NCBI GenBank assembly: GCA_002102555.1 | Contig: MCFL01000045.1 | Coordinates: 1-64,000, forward strand | Direction of reading: 5' to 3' | Source of the DNA: Catenaria anguillulae PL171 | Lineage: Eukaryota > Blastocladiomycota > Blastocladiomycetes > Blastocladiales > Catenariaceae | Length of the DNA: 64,000 nucleotides | Shown: positions 33,688 through 44,590 of the stretch, in pieces | Layout of the letters: every line of letters begins with the position of its first letter | Position numbering within the stretch: position 1 is the stretch's first letter | The notes under the pieces: generated by a model | What the model saw: only the letters and a program-made list of their open reading frames with translations | What the model was told of the DNA's origin: nothing | The model's database searches: none | Translations under genes and position numbers: made by a program

Positions 33688-36600
33688 TTACACCCCACTG
33701 GCCTCACACGTGGCTATCGATTGACCTCTCTTCAAAGTGGCTGGCGGAGTAACAGGCACGCTGGGAAGCTTGGGAGCATACCGCTCAGAAGCAGAGGGTG
33801 ATGAGATACTGCACGAGCTACCGTCCGTCATTGCCCTGGCTGCTTCAGGGTCGGTCAGATCGTTGCTGCAAGTTTGCTGGCTGGCGAGTGCAGCGGGTGG
33901 ATTGAACACGCTGGCCTTGCTGCCAAAAACACTCTGTCTCCTCGAGCCAACAGCGCCGCCCCCGCCACCGCCACCGCCCCCGCCACCGGTAAGCGATCTC
34001 ATGGATGCAACAATAGACCGATGGCCGCGTCGAATTGACGAGAATCCAGGCAGGGTGAGCTTGGACTCGCCAGCCAATGCGTTTTTGGAGCCAAATGGGC
34101 GTTTGCCGAGCAACCGAGAGCGAAGGGACGTCACTGCATTGTCCGCCCTGTCTTCTTTTTGCCGTAATCGTGCCTTTTCCTCCTCGTCGGCTTTTCGCTT
34201 GGCGTCGGCCTCGCGCTTTTCACGAACAGACTGTGCAATGAGCTCGGCCGCAGCAGGAAATTGACCGAGGATGGCAAGAAAGTCGGGCTTGCTGAGAACA
34301 CAGAGCTCTGTGTCGACGGCCGTTTTCACGGTGGCTGTGCGTGTGCAGTCTTCCACTGAAATGACAGCACGTGGTCATTAGCGAGGGCATGATCGGAAGA
34401 AAAAAAAACGCAATTGCGCGAAAGTATGTACACAGAGCAATCTCGCCAAAGAAACTTCCCGAATGCAGAGTCACAAATGTCGTGGTCTCATCCGCCGACA
34501 TGACATGGACTGCTCCTTGCTTCACAAAGTATAGTTCTGATGCTGCGTCGTGAGCTCGAAAGATGTAGAAGCCTGCCTGGACCGAAATGGACGTGATGCG
34601 ATTCATGAGCGCCAGCTTGAATGCTTGGTCCGTTTTCGAAAACATGGGGACCTTGTCAATCAACCCAGCGTATAGATGCATGTGAATGTCATGTTGCATG
34701 GTCTTTGGCATGCTTGCAATGATTTCGTCAACGTCCATGCCCTTCTTGTGCAAAAAATCAAACTCTTCCTATTTACATATGACATTGAACGGTGAGCATG
34801 GACTGTGTCATGGTATGCGCGGCGGTACACTTTCAGAGAAACTTTCGCACTTGATCCAGAATACGCTGCTGAAGTGCTGCTGGAAACTGATTGTCGATCA
34901 GATATTGACGCAAGAACGCCTTCTTGAAATTGCGACTCTTCACGGTTTTGTCAAATGCGGCCTGGTTATCAAGAGACCTGACGATCGCAACAAAGTTCCC
35001 AAAGATGGATCCTGCGAAACAAGGGCACGGTTCGGGGTGCGGCCCGTGGTCACGGTCAGTGACAATGATCTTGGTTGGCCTCCCTCACATGAGTGGGAAC
35101 GCACCGTAGACAATCGCGGCAACCAGCATTTCCACCGCCTAGTACAAGGCAATTCAAAGATGAGCATGAGCCGTATCACCATATGTACAGTCAATGAGGT
35201 TGACGCACTTGATAAGCCGCTTCCGTGACAATCTGTACGTCTCGCACAATGAAAAACAGAGATCCTTGACCCGCGACACTGGTAATACATTTGACTCCAG
35301 AGTGAAACACCATTCATTGCGCATGTGCTCATATGTATCAGTCCAAGGACGTACTAGTTGTTGACAAATCTCTCAAGAAAGCTTGTCGGGATACCATCCT
35401 CGATCAAGTATTTGTTGATGAATCTCCTGGCATGGTCGCTTCGCGAGCTTGTAAACCAAAACAAGCACGAATCAACTAGTGACAGATAGACGGCAACGAG
35501 AAGATTTTTAAAGAGCCGGCTGAATGCACGAGAAACAAACGGTATCCGCATGTGGTGAAGCCAAGAGAGCGTGTCGACGCAGTGAAACAGGCGAACGAGG
35601 CGAAAACACACAATCTCCAGTTCCAGTGTGGGAATGTCACTGAATGCAAATAGGCCGTGTTGATCATTGAAGCGAGAAATGTCGCAGAAAGTCAATGCAT
35701 CTGCGGACATACCGATTACTGTAAAGAAAACGAGCCGAGCTGCCCAACAAGGTTACACCTGAAGTGCTGTCAGGTGGTGTGAGAGACGAGGAACCGTCGG
35801 ATCCGAAAAACACATGAATATGATGTTGACACATGTATCCTTCGTCCCAAGATCCCCTTGACAGCCGCAGAAAGAAAAGAGCCCAGTCCAGTGGTACGCA
35901 AGCGAGCAACTTGAGCCGATTCCGAGTCGATCGCCAATACAGGTGGTGCTGCTCTACCGGATCTGTAGGGAATACACCATATGCGTTCCTCCGTGGGCGA
36001 AGCATGTCGAGAAGAACTGCAACGTAGAGCAGTAGGTCGGCGGCAGCGAAGAGGTGAAAGAAGCCAAATGTGACCTCGCAAATGAAGGCAATCGAGACCG
36101 GCACTGAGAGAAGGTAGAAAATGTCGAGGGATCGCTTCAAATAGTTTAGAAACTGCCATACCCGCGACTGCGGGTTGGCCATGTATGCGGTCATGCTGCT
36201 GCATACTGGCTCAACAACTCTTGACAGAAGCCCGGCTGTTGACCACGCATACGTATGTCTGTGACGCGGAATTGCAATCGATGCTGCTGAAGGCGATTCA
36301 CTACCAGGCAAACGAGTTACTGCTGTAGATGGTTGGCTGGTCGTCTTGATTACACTTAATGCACTACTGGGACCATTTGCATTCATGCAGAGTTGGCCAG
36401 TGAATGAGTGGGACGAGTCGCTTGTTTCTGTGCTGGTTGGCTGGGACGACGGAACAGCGGTCGGCATGTGGGAATGACGGCGGAGAATGGGTCGTGGAGG
36501 TGAGATCCATGGGGGTAGGATGGGAGGTGGCCCGCTGTCTTGCTCGGCGTTCTCCATGAAAAAGTACGGATCAACCTCGAACGGCTCAGCATTCAGCGAA

Positions 36601-37286
36601 AATGTCACGGTTGAGCGGCGGCGCTTGGCGCTTACTGGAGCAGTCGAGAGATGCCCTGAGCCGAATCCATGATTGAAGCCTGATTGTGATGTCGTGAACG
36701 AGTGGATAACATGCCCTGACCCTTGGCCCGACGAGCTAATTGGCGTTGACGAGCTATCAGGAATGGAAGCATAAGTGGATTTCGATGCCGCCGAGACCAA
36801 CTCACCACCAGAAAGACGCATTCCGCTCTCTCCCAAGACGGGAGTCTGCCGATTGGTAGTGGATTTGATTGTTTCAGCACTCGGATACTTGGGAATTGCG
36901 TCGACAGATGTATTGTGCCGGGGTGGGACGATCCATACATTGAGCGAGTCTTTCGAGCTCACAAGCTGGGTCGCGCCGGTATAGCCGTAAGGTTGATCCT
37001 GCAAGAAATCGTTGTTGGAAGCGCTTGCCGATGCATAGTCAAGCAGTGAGTGCGACGAGGTCGGCTCATTGTCGTCGGTCGGAAGATTAGCTTCAAGTTG
37101 TGCTGCGGTTGTTTCGACGAGCGGAGACAGATGAGATCCGCCAAAGACGCCAGGTTGGCTCGCGACTCGGTCCGCACTATCAGGAGAGTCGCCAGCGGAC
37201 AGAGTGAGAGCAAATGTCGGTGGCGGCAGTCGAGTTGATCGTTTTTGTTGCGCGTGGTTGTCGTCTGTCGCGGGGACGACAATCAT
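33688..37286 (-). CDS. Cyclic-nucleotide-binding channel, CNG/HCN-like, with atypical pore
   Basis: Seven exons (37286-35713, 35639-35355, 35278-35209, 35138-35105, 35011-34851, 34768-34432, 34355-33688) join in phase to 1,042 residues. A roughly 380-residue Ser/Thr/Pro-rich N-terminus precedes the membrane part, which begins SLDIFYLLSVPVSIAFICEV. Exon 2 carries CFRLVRLFHCVDTLS and the S5-like IPFVSRAFSRLFKNLLVAVY. Exons 3-5 carry the pore-to-S6 stretch (AYQAVEMLVAAIVYGSIFGN) and C-linker (NFKKAFLRQYLIDNQFPAAL). The cyclic-nucleotide-binding domain spans exons 6-7, with SGSFFGEIALLEDCTRTATV, where Glu and Arg of the phosphate cassette are present. The tail has a Lys/Glu helix and a run of glycines. 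No GYG or GFG filter is visible between S5 and S6. In zoosporic fungi, cGMP-gated channels act in phototaxis; whether this one conducts is unproven. Confidence 0.82.
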
Positions 37287-38343
37287 CGCGGGTCGGACCC
37301 ATGCCAGAAAGGAGTCAGCCGAACCGACGAAAATGGAGTCATGTCAGAAATCATCCATACATTGATTCCCACGCTCCGAATCACGAGCGTCGTCTGTGTC
37401 GTTTGGCATGGAAGGCATGGAATGGACCGTGATTGTGCTTTACTCGTCTTTGACCTCTTGTACTTCTTTCATTCACTCCAGGCCCAGGCCAGTCGATGCG
37501 AGCAGGAAGACCTGGTCTTTTCAATGCGGCCGGTGGACGCCTATGGCCGCCGCCATGTGTGAAGCGATGGGCCCATGTCGCCATCATGTCCACACTGCTC
37601 GAGTTTGAGTTTTGTAGCGTGGTGCTTGCCTGTCATCAATAACGTTTTGGCTCGTAGTCCAGCTTGAATCTAAAATTGCTGGGTCTTTGCTTGGCCCCTG
37701 TTTGGGATACTGCACCCTTCCGCGCTCATCCGTGAGAAGCTTTTTTCTGTCTGGCTCTATACATACAACAGGATCGAATCAGACTCGGAACTTGATTGAT
37801 GTCAAGGAGCGAGTGTGCGTGCGCGTGTGCGTGCGTGTGTGCGTGCAAGGGGGGGGGGGGTGCAGTTTAATCTACAGACACAATGACAGGAAACGGTCAT
37901 GACATGGACAGCGTGCAGAGTCATTCTTAACTGCTAGGTACACCGTGTTTCCACCATGTGGGGCAACACCGGCTCAGCTCTTCAACGACGACGGGTACCA
38001 TTCTTCTCAGGCGGAAATTGGTAAATATGGCAAGGAATAAAGGAGAATGAATGTACTTGGGAATCAGCGGTTACGGCGCTCCGCCGTCTGTTTCCGGTTC
38101 TTCTTGGACAAGACACGACTCAAGGAAGGAGGCATGGTCACGTGCAGAAGTTGGTCCACGGCTCAAGCTTGACCCGGTGTAAAGAACGAGGCGGTAGGGC
38201 CGAGCGGAAGCAATGCATAGAGCGGTAGACTGTAGGAGAAGATGTATAAAGCGTTGTCTTGCAAAGAGGACACAATACAATCAGCATTGACGGTGAACAA
38301 CTCTGAACAATAACTCCAACTCCAAACACCCCAAACACACCTG
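37287..38343. other. Intergenic region with a GT/GC simple repeat and G run
   Basis: About 1 kb between two same-direction channel paralogues. A short alternating GTGTGCGTGC tract ending in about 11 G lies at 37813-37861. No gene is evident. Confidence 0.45.
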
Positions 38344-39222
38344 TCACGCATGGTCGTGACACCCGGCACTCTCGTGTCCATGCCCGAAACCAGTCATGGC
38401 TGCAATTGACGTGGCCAACTGCCTTCCTCCGCCAGCGACGCTGTCGTTCAGCAATTGAGGCAAAGACGATTCCGATTGCTGCTGGTTGGGTGTGTTTGCG
38501 CCGCCAGTCACAAAGTTTGAGGAGCTCATCAAGTCAGAGCCAAGTGCTTCGCTTGCGTGGGTCACTGACGCTGGCCCCATTCCCACAGAGTCAAGCGTTG
38601 TGCGCGTGCGTCCCGTCAAGTATTGGCTCCGATTGTTTGCTGCAGGATCTCCAGCGAGAGATGTTTTAGACATGGCGACTGACTTTCGTTGCCGTTTGAG
38701 CGACATGAATGCCGCAGGCAATGTAAACTTTGACTGGGAAGCGCCGCTGATGGTTCGACTGGCAGTTGGCCGGCCGCGACTCATTAGGCGAGAGCGCAGC
38801 GATGGAAACTGTTGCCGCTCCGCTTCCAATCGCTCGCGCTCAATTCGTGCTTTGACATCCTCCTCGGCCTTACGCTTTGCGTCAGCCTCACGACGTTCTT
38901 GTGCGGCCAGTGCGACAAGTTGGGCAGCCGCGGGAAATCGAGACATGATGTCAAGGAAATCATTCTTGCTGAGCGCGCATAGCTGCGTTGGGGCGACTGT
39001 CTTGGCTGTTGCCGTCCGTCGGCAGTCCTCAACTAAAAAAAAAAACACCACGAAATGCACAAGAGATTGGTGTGGGCATTTGAGCAATGGGAAAAGGACG
39101 GACGTACGCAATGCGATTTCCCCAAAGAATGTCCCTTCCTGCAGAGTCGCAAAAGTGCGCGTCTCATCTAGACTTGCCACGTGCTCAATACTGGGTTTGC
39201 CTTCCACATAGTATATACTCAA
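38344..39222 (-). pseudogene. 5'-truncated second channel paralogue (C-terminal half of nucleotide-binding domain only)
   Basis: Two exons, to 39108 and 39032-38344, match exons 6-7 of the complete channel upstream: EGTFFGEIAL then LEDCRRTATAKTV, LCALSKNDFLDIMSRFPAAA and the same Lys/Glu helix (AQERREADAKRKAEEDVKAR). The intron sits at the same place and phase. Going upstream the match stops at about 39215 inside the domain (IYYVEGKPSIEHV aligns with LYFVKQGAVHV), exactly where the transposon-like sequence starts. The membrane part and N-terminus are missing, and I find no matching piece on the far side of the element. The remaining frame is intact with no stop, so the loss may be recent. Alternatively the remnant is transcribed from a new start. 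Confidence 0.75.
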
Positions 39223-39224
39223 AA

Positions 39225-39425
39225 ATGGTGATACTGCTGTATTGGTATCTGTCGCTTGCGAGATTTTTTTGAGAACCAGTATTGGTTTTTGGGCATTTTT
39301 TCACCATTTTTCAGTATATTGGTGGGTGGTATTGGTATTTCAGAGTCTGGTGCTCAGGCAGTATTGGTATTCAGGAATCTGATGTTGGCATAGTATCAGC
39401 ATTTAAATGGGCAGTATTTGTAAAA
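39225..39425. repeat. Left subterminal short motifs of the hAT element
   Basis: Copies of GTATTGGT or close forms occur near 39239, 39278, 39329 and 39361, with related AGTATC/AGTATTT forms after them. hAT transposases commonly bind short subterminal repeats through their BED finger. Confidence 0.5.
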
Positions 39426-39508
39426 TAGTCTGATCATAAAAATTGGGAGAATACATTATGCGTACAATAAAGCTAAAATGGAGCAACATCTGACGAACAC
39501 ACACCACA

Positions 39509-42500
39509 TCATTCCTCGGCCTCAGACAACATGGCCATTTTCTTCAACACGGTCGCCCGGAACAGCTGAGCTGACATGCGACCACGAGTATGCCGCAGGA
39601 TGTTGCGGCAGACGGAGAAGATGCGCTCGACACTGGTGGATGTACCTGCGATGGGGAGCAGGTCCTTTGCCACCGAATGCAGCATTGGGAACCGATCCCT
39701 TTGCCCATGCCAAAAGGCAAACGAGTCAACACCTTTCCCATCTTCCTCAGCATATGCACTTGCACGTAGTGCCTCAGACTTCAGCAAACCCAGCTCAACT
39801 TGAATGGCGTCAATGCCAGCCGGCCTCGGGTTCTGCTGGTTCCTGCCTGAGCCGAGGATCCTTGCTTTTGCCTTGGCAAGGCTGCTGACGCCTTTCTTGG
39901 CACTCACGATGCTTGCTTGCTGTTGTTTTTCTGTTGATGCAGGCTTGGGCAAGAGTGCTTTGACGCGCTGCTCAAGTCTGCCAGAGCAAAATCCGTCTTG
40001 AGGTTAGCAAACAGTTGCGCGGGCAAATGGCAAACAGCTCAAACATACGGTTCCTGGAGATACACTTGGAAGTAACTCTGGTCGTTTTCCCAGCGCTTGA
40101 CCGTGTCACCACCATTGGTTTCTGGATCCAACAATGTCGACAAACTGTGCAGGTCGCTGGTGTTGTTAAAGTGCTTGAGGATGAGCCCATAGCAAGCAAT
40201 TGCTGCAACAGCAGCGGCTTGCTTTGGCGTCAATCCGGCAAGGGACAGTGTACCAGCACCAGCCATTTTACTGGCAAGCTTGTCCTTGGGGACCTTTTCC
40301 TTGTCAACCTTTTCCTTGACCCGGCCTTGCACTGAAACCAGATCCAAGATGAGCTGATTCTCGTCGTCATCATCCTCGCTAATCAGTGCAAAGACGGATT
40401 CTTGCCCACCAATGATGTCAGGTGCACTGGAATCCTTGGTTGCCTGTGAATCATGAACACCGCCAAACGCCATTTCGATTTCCTTGGCCCTCTCGCTCTC
40501 AAGGCCATCCTCGGCTACCTTGCCTTCCTCGTCCTCCTCCTCATCTTGATCAAACTCGCCAATGACATAGCCAGCTGCATCATCGCCCAACAAAGGATTC
40601 GCAGCAAAATCTGCTGGTGCCTGCTTGAGGTTGATAGCGCTGAGCACATCTTCTTGATCAACGCGAGCAAAATCTGATGGGTGCAAACGGGAGGCAACAA
40701 ACTCGTCCAAGGTGTCCATCAGTCCATCGTAGCATGGTAAGACCCACGGCAAAGTCCATGTATCAACACCAGCAGCGGTGAACTGTGTGTACTCCCAGAA
40801 AGGGCAAAGCAGTTCCACAAATTCCTCTAGCAAAAGAATGAAGTCAGCAGGTGGATCACTGGCAGGATGCAAAACAAATGAAGGGCACAAACCAACGTAG
40901 TCCCAATGGTGCTTTTCAAGCAACCCAAGACGTTCATCGTTAACCCAAGTGGACGCAAGAAGGATGGCTGGCTTCAATTCCAGTAGTCGATTGAGGGCTT
41001 CCCAGGTGCTGTTCCAACGTGTCCGGACATCATGTCGAGGGACCTTGTATTGAATACCTGCTGCATTGCACGCCTTTTCAAGCGCTGTGCGGATGGTTGG
41101 GCTGTAGTAGAGTGCCGACAGGAGTTTCCTCAGCTGGTAATGCAAGTGGTGTGTTAGTCAGAGTCAAACTGATGCAGACAGAAAACCAGTGCAAGTTTAA
41201 TCACATACCCCAGGTACAAGCCAGTGGAGAATGTCAATGACCCGTTGCGCAGCTCGGTTGGTGCTGTGCTGCAGGCAGTACACGCCCTCAATTTTGTGGG
41301 ACGAGCCTTCCCTGCAAAGCACGCCGTTGAGGGTATCAAGGGCTTTTGTGTTCGATGAGGCATTGTCCATTGTCAGCGCAACAACTTGCTCAAGTGTGAT
41401 GTTGTATGTAGCAAGCACGTTCTTGATTAGATGAGCAATTTCGTCACCAGTCTTGGCATTGGTTGGGACAAAGTCGAGGAGAGCTTGGTGGTGGATCGCA
41501 TGTTGATCGTCGATCGTGAGGAAGGACGCGGTGATTGCTGTTTGATCAAGTGAGACAGCGGCACAGTTGATGAGACAGGAACGCGTCAAGCAGCACAGGG
41601 TGAAAGTCTTCGGATCCTGAAGACTTTGCTGGGCGAGATGGCGGTAGAGGTAGAGAAGGGGAGTTTTGAGGCAATATTAAAAGTCTTCAGGTCCTGAAGA
41701 CTTTGGGAGGTAGGCAGGGAGAGAGACATGGACAGCAAAAAGTCTTCGGATCCTGAAGACTTTGCAAACGCGTAGGGAAGGATCGTGATGGGCAGTGAAA
41801 ATGAACATACCAAAAAATTGCACTTGATTCCCCGCAGTCCACCCATCCATGATGATGTTAAACTTGGACGACGAGCCCTTGACGAGCGTTTGGAGCTCTT
41901 CAATCACCTTTTGAGACGACGCAACAATCCGTTTGGTCATCGTTGTGCGCCCAAACAAACGGAACTTGCCCCCAGCCAATTCAATAAGCTCGCGGAAGTT
42001 TTTGTCGTCCACAACCCGGATTGACTGATTCGTCCCAACCAAGAACCGAACCACCGCCTCGTCAAATTTGGCCTGTTGTGCAGGGCTGGGCCGCCGAGCA
42101 CCTGCAGCTGGCCCAGCCATGGCGGCACGGATGTCAGTTTGCCCTCGGCCAGGTTCCTTGTTCTTGGTCTTTTTGGCGGAAGCGAATGCGTCTTTCAAAT
42201 CTTCTTGCTTGCTCATGAACTTTTCATGGTGGTGGAAGAGGTGGGAGGCAAGGTTGGTGGTCGTGTGCGTGCTGTTGACAACCTTGGCCATGCAAAGGCG
42301 GCAAAGGTAGAGGTTGTCGGCAGTTTCAAAAGTTGCGGCCATTGGCAGAGTGGCCCCAGTCATACCCAGAACAGTTGCGAGGCGGTGGAGGACGTCGGCG
42401 TACTCGGCAGGATCTGGGCTCTGGTTCGGAGGGAAGAAGTACTTGCCGTATGCCCCCAATTTGGTTGAAGGTTTGGGCTGATGCGATGTGTTGGTGGAGG

Positions 42501-42725
42501 TGGTGGTGGTGGATTGATCGGTTGATTCTGCTTTGGCAGAAAGCGAAATGGGACTCAGAAACTGGAGTGGGGCATGAAGAAGGGAAGGGCCAACATACCA
42601 TGGTCGCTGTCATCGAGTGAAATCACGTCATCGCTCATGTTGGGCCGCTTGTTGACTGCTGGCTGGCGGTCCGGGGAGCGAGAAGCTTGTCTCTTGTGAC
42701 CCGCTGAGGAGGTGGTGGTTGTCAT
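39509..42725 (-). CDS. hAT-superfamily transposase with BED-type zinc finger
   Basis: Five exons (42725-42599, 42527-41811, 41537-41209, 41133-40049, 39977-39509) join in phase to 908 residues. Near residues 95-125 a BED-like finger reads YLCRLCMAKVVNSTHTTTNL then ASHLFHHHEKF (C-x2-C and a His cluster). The RNase-H-like catalytic core shows NIIMDGWTAGNQVQFF joined by splicing to AITASFLTIDDQ, then VVALTMDNASSNTKAL and VRTRWNSTWEALNRLLEL. An acidic insertion (FDQDEEEDEEGKVAEDGLE) follows. The C-terminal hAT dimerisation block reads DLLPIAGTSTSVERIFSVCR. hAT enzymes cut and paste their own DNA, leaving 8-bp duplications. Intron 2 is long (273 nt) and holds three palindromes. No stop or frameshift is seen. 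Confidence 0.9.
41603..41763. repeat. Three 25-bp near-palindromes in transposase intron 2
   Basis: Copies at 41603-41627, 41680-41704 and 41739-41763 read AAAGTCTTC, a short GC-rich centre, then GAAGACTTT. They are spaced 77 and 59 bases apart, all inside one intron. Each could fold into a hairpin in RNA or bind a dimeric protein in DNA. Confidence 0.85.
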
Positions 42726-42931
42726 GTTTGTCCTGCGAATGTGGATGGCTGACTAGTAATTGCCAAAGGGAGCCAGGTCACAGCCATGTGAGGCAAACAC
42801 TCTGCCGACACCGCTGACAAGGGCACATGGGAAATGCAGGGAGCTGATTCTGATATCGATTCATCCATCACATGGTCACACATGATCTGCTGCCTGGTGC
42901 AAATGGCCAATTGCGAGTCAGAGTCATCGTT

Positions 42932-43705
42932 GCGATTTCGACCACTTGCCGACATGCCGCCGACATACCAATGGTATCAAAAGATTCGCAGCAATTGGTT
43001 TCCGGGTGAATATCTTGTCGAAATGTGAGTGCCGCTCATGTGCCGCAGTCCATTTCCCGCCAAGTGTTCATGTCGGGAAACATGCACATGAACGGACGTG
43101 ACATGGTGCTAGTCGTGAGACAATGCGATTTCGACCACTTGCCGGCATGCCGCCAACATACCAATGGTATCAAAAGATTCGCAGCAATTGGTTTCCCGGT
43201 GAATATCTTGTCGAAATGTGAGTGCCGCTCATGTGCCGCAGTCCATTTCCCGCCAAGTGTTCATGTCGGAAAACGTGCACAATGAACGGACATGACATGG
43301 TGCCCGTCGTGAGACAATGCGATTTCGACCACTTGCCGGCATGCCGCCAACATACCAATGGTATCAAAAGATTCGCAGCAATTGGTTTCCCGGTGAATAT
43401 CTTGTCGAAATGTGAGTGCCGCTCATGTGCCGCAGTCCATTTCCCGCCAAGTGTTCATGTCGGGAAACATGCACATGAACGGACGTGACATGGTGCTAGT
43501 CGTGAGACAATGCGATTTCGACCACTTGCCGGCATGCCGCCGACATACCAATGGTATCAAAAGATTCGCAGCAATTGGTTTCCCGGTGAATATCTTGTCG
43601 AAAGGTGAGTGCCGCTCATGTGCTGCAGTCAATTTCCCATGAAGCGTTCATGTCGGGAAACACGCACATGAAGTGACGGTGCTGGTCATGAGACAAGTTC
43701 AATGT
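42932..43705. repeat. Four tandem 193-bp repeats between the two element genes
   Basis: Units start with GCGATTTCGACCACTTGCC at 42932, 43125, 43319 and 43512, giving periods of 193, 194 and 193 bases with few differences; the fourth diverges after about 43650. The array lies between the divergently transcribed transposase (start 42725) and second gene (start near 44591), so it is placed like a shared promoter or transposase-binding region. Confidence 0.9.
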
Positions 43706-44118
43706 TCCCAGACCCAATCACATCTGGTTGTGCAACACAATCGCGACCCAGAATGCAGGGCGAGCCGAGCTTACGTAAGTCTACAACCAATTTGAAAGTA
43801 TTTCGCAGACTTATTGGCACATCATATCCAAGTTTGGGCCGTTTTTATCGAGTGGAGAGGAGTACACGTTTGGAAATAGTCCATGAGGTGCGCCAGTTCA
43901 ATGTTCCTAGACGAGACCTAATCACATCTGTGACAATCGCGAAGTATAATAATGTGGAGCGAGCCCGAGCTTGTGCAAGTCTACAACCAATTTGAAAGCC
44001 GCAGACTTACCTGGCCGAAAGCCGCGACGCCTTTCACTTTGTTGACGCTTCTCTGAGGCCTGAGGGACAGCGCATATGCACTTTCCTGTGCTTCAGCACC
44101 AGGTAGGCCATATTTAAA

Positions 44119-44236
44119 GCGATTTCGACCACTTGCCGACATGCCGATGACATACCAATTGTATGAAAAGATTCGCAGCAATTGGTTTGCCCGTGAATAG
44201 CTTGTCGAAAGGTGAGTGCCGTCCGTGTGTCGCAGC
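44119..44236. repeat. Detached fifth copy of the 193-bp unit
   Basis: About 118 bases match the first part of the 193-bp unit (GCGATTTCGACCACTTGCC, then AAGATTCGCAGCAATTGGTT) with several changes. It is about 400 bases downstream of the array and in the same orientation. Confidence 0.75.
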
Positions 44237-44590
44237 CAATCGCACATTACAGAATGTGTCAGAGGGTTTTCATTTTATGCGAGTCTGCCGACATGCACTG
44301 ACATTGTGAGCCATTCAGTTGTATGTGCCAAGTTTTCGAGTGATTTGCGGTGTTGTCAGCGGCATTTGCGCATGGTAACATCTGGCTTGCTCAATAGGTT
44401 ATCGGGTACATCATGGTCAGTGTACATAATGGTGGAGAGTGAGACTGAACGATCTTCCATCGCCGCCAGAGAAAAAAAAAACACTGCCTTGACAGCAAGT
44501 TGCTTGTTTTCTGTTGCCTGACACCTTTCAAAAAAACCATGTGACATTGCCCGGCTAACCAAAACAATAACGGTCAGGTTCGATACACTG

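Noticed and set aside
41585-41811. Reading transposase exon 2 onward without a splice at 41810
   Set aside because: The unspliced frame runs through the palindromes to a stop, whereas splicing to 41537 restores a standard hAT core in phase.
43025-43640. Short repeated frames over the 193-bp array
   Set aside because: They recur only because the DNA repeats, and each is broken at unit edges.
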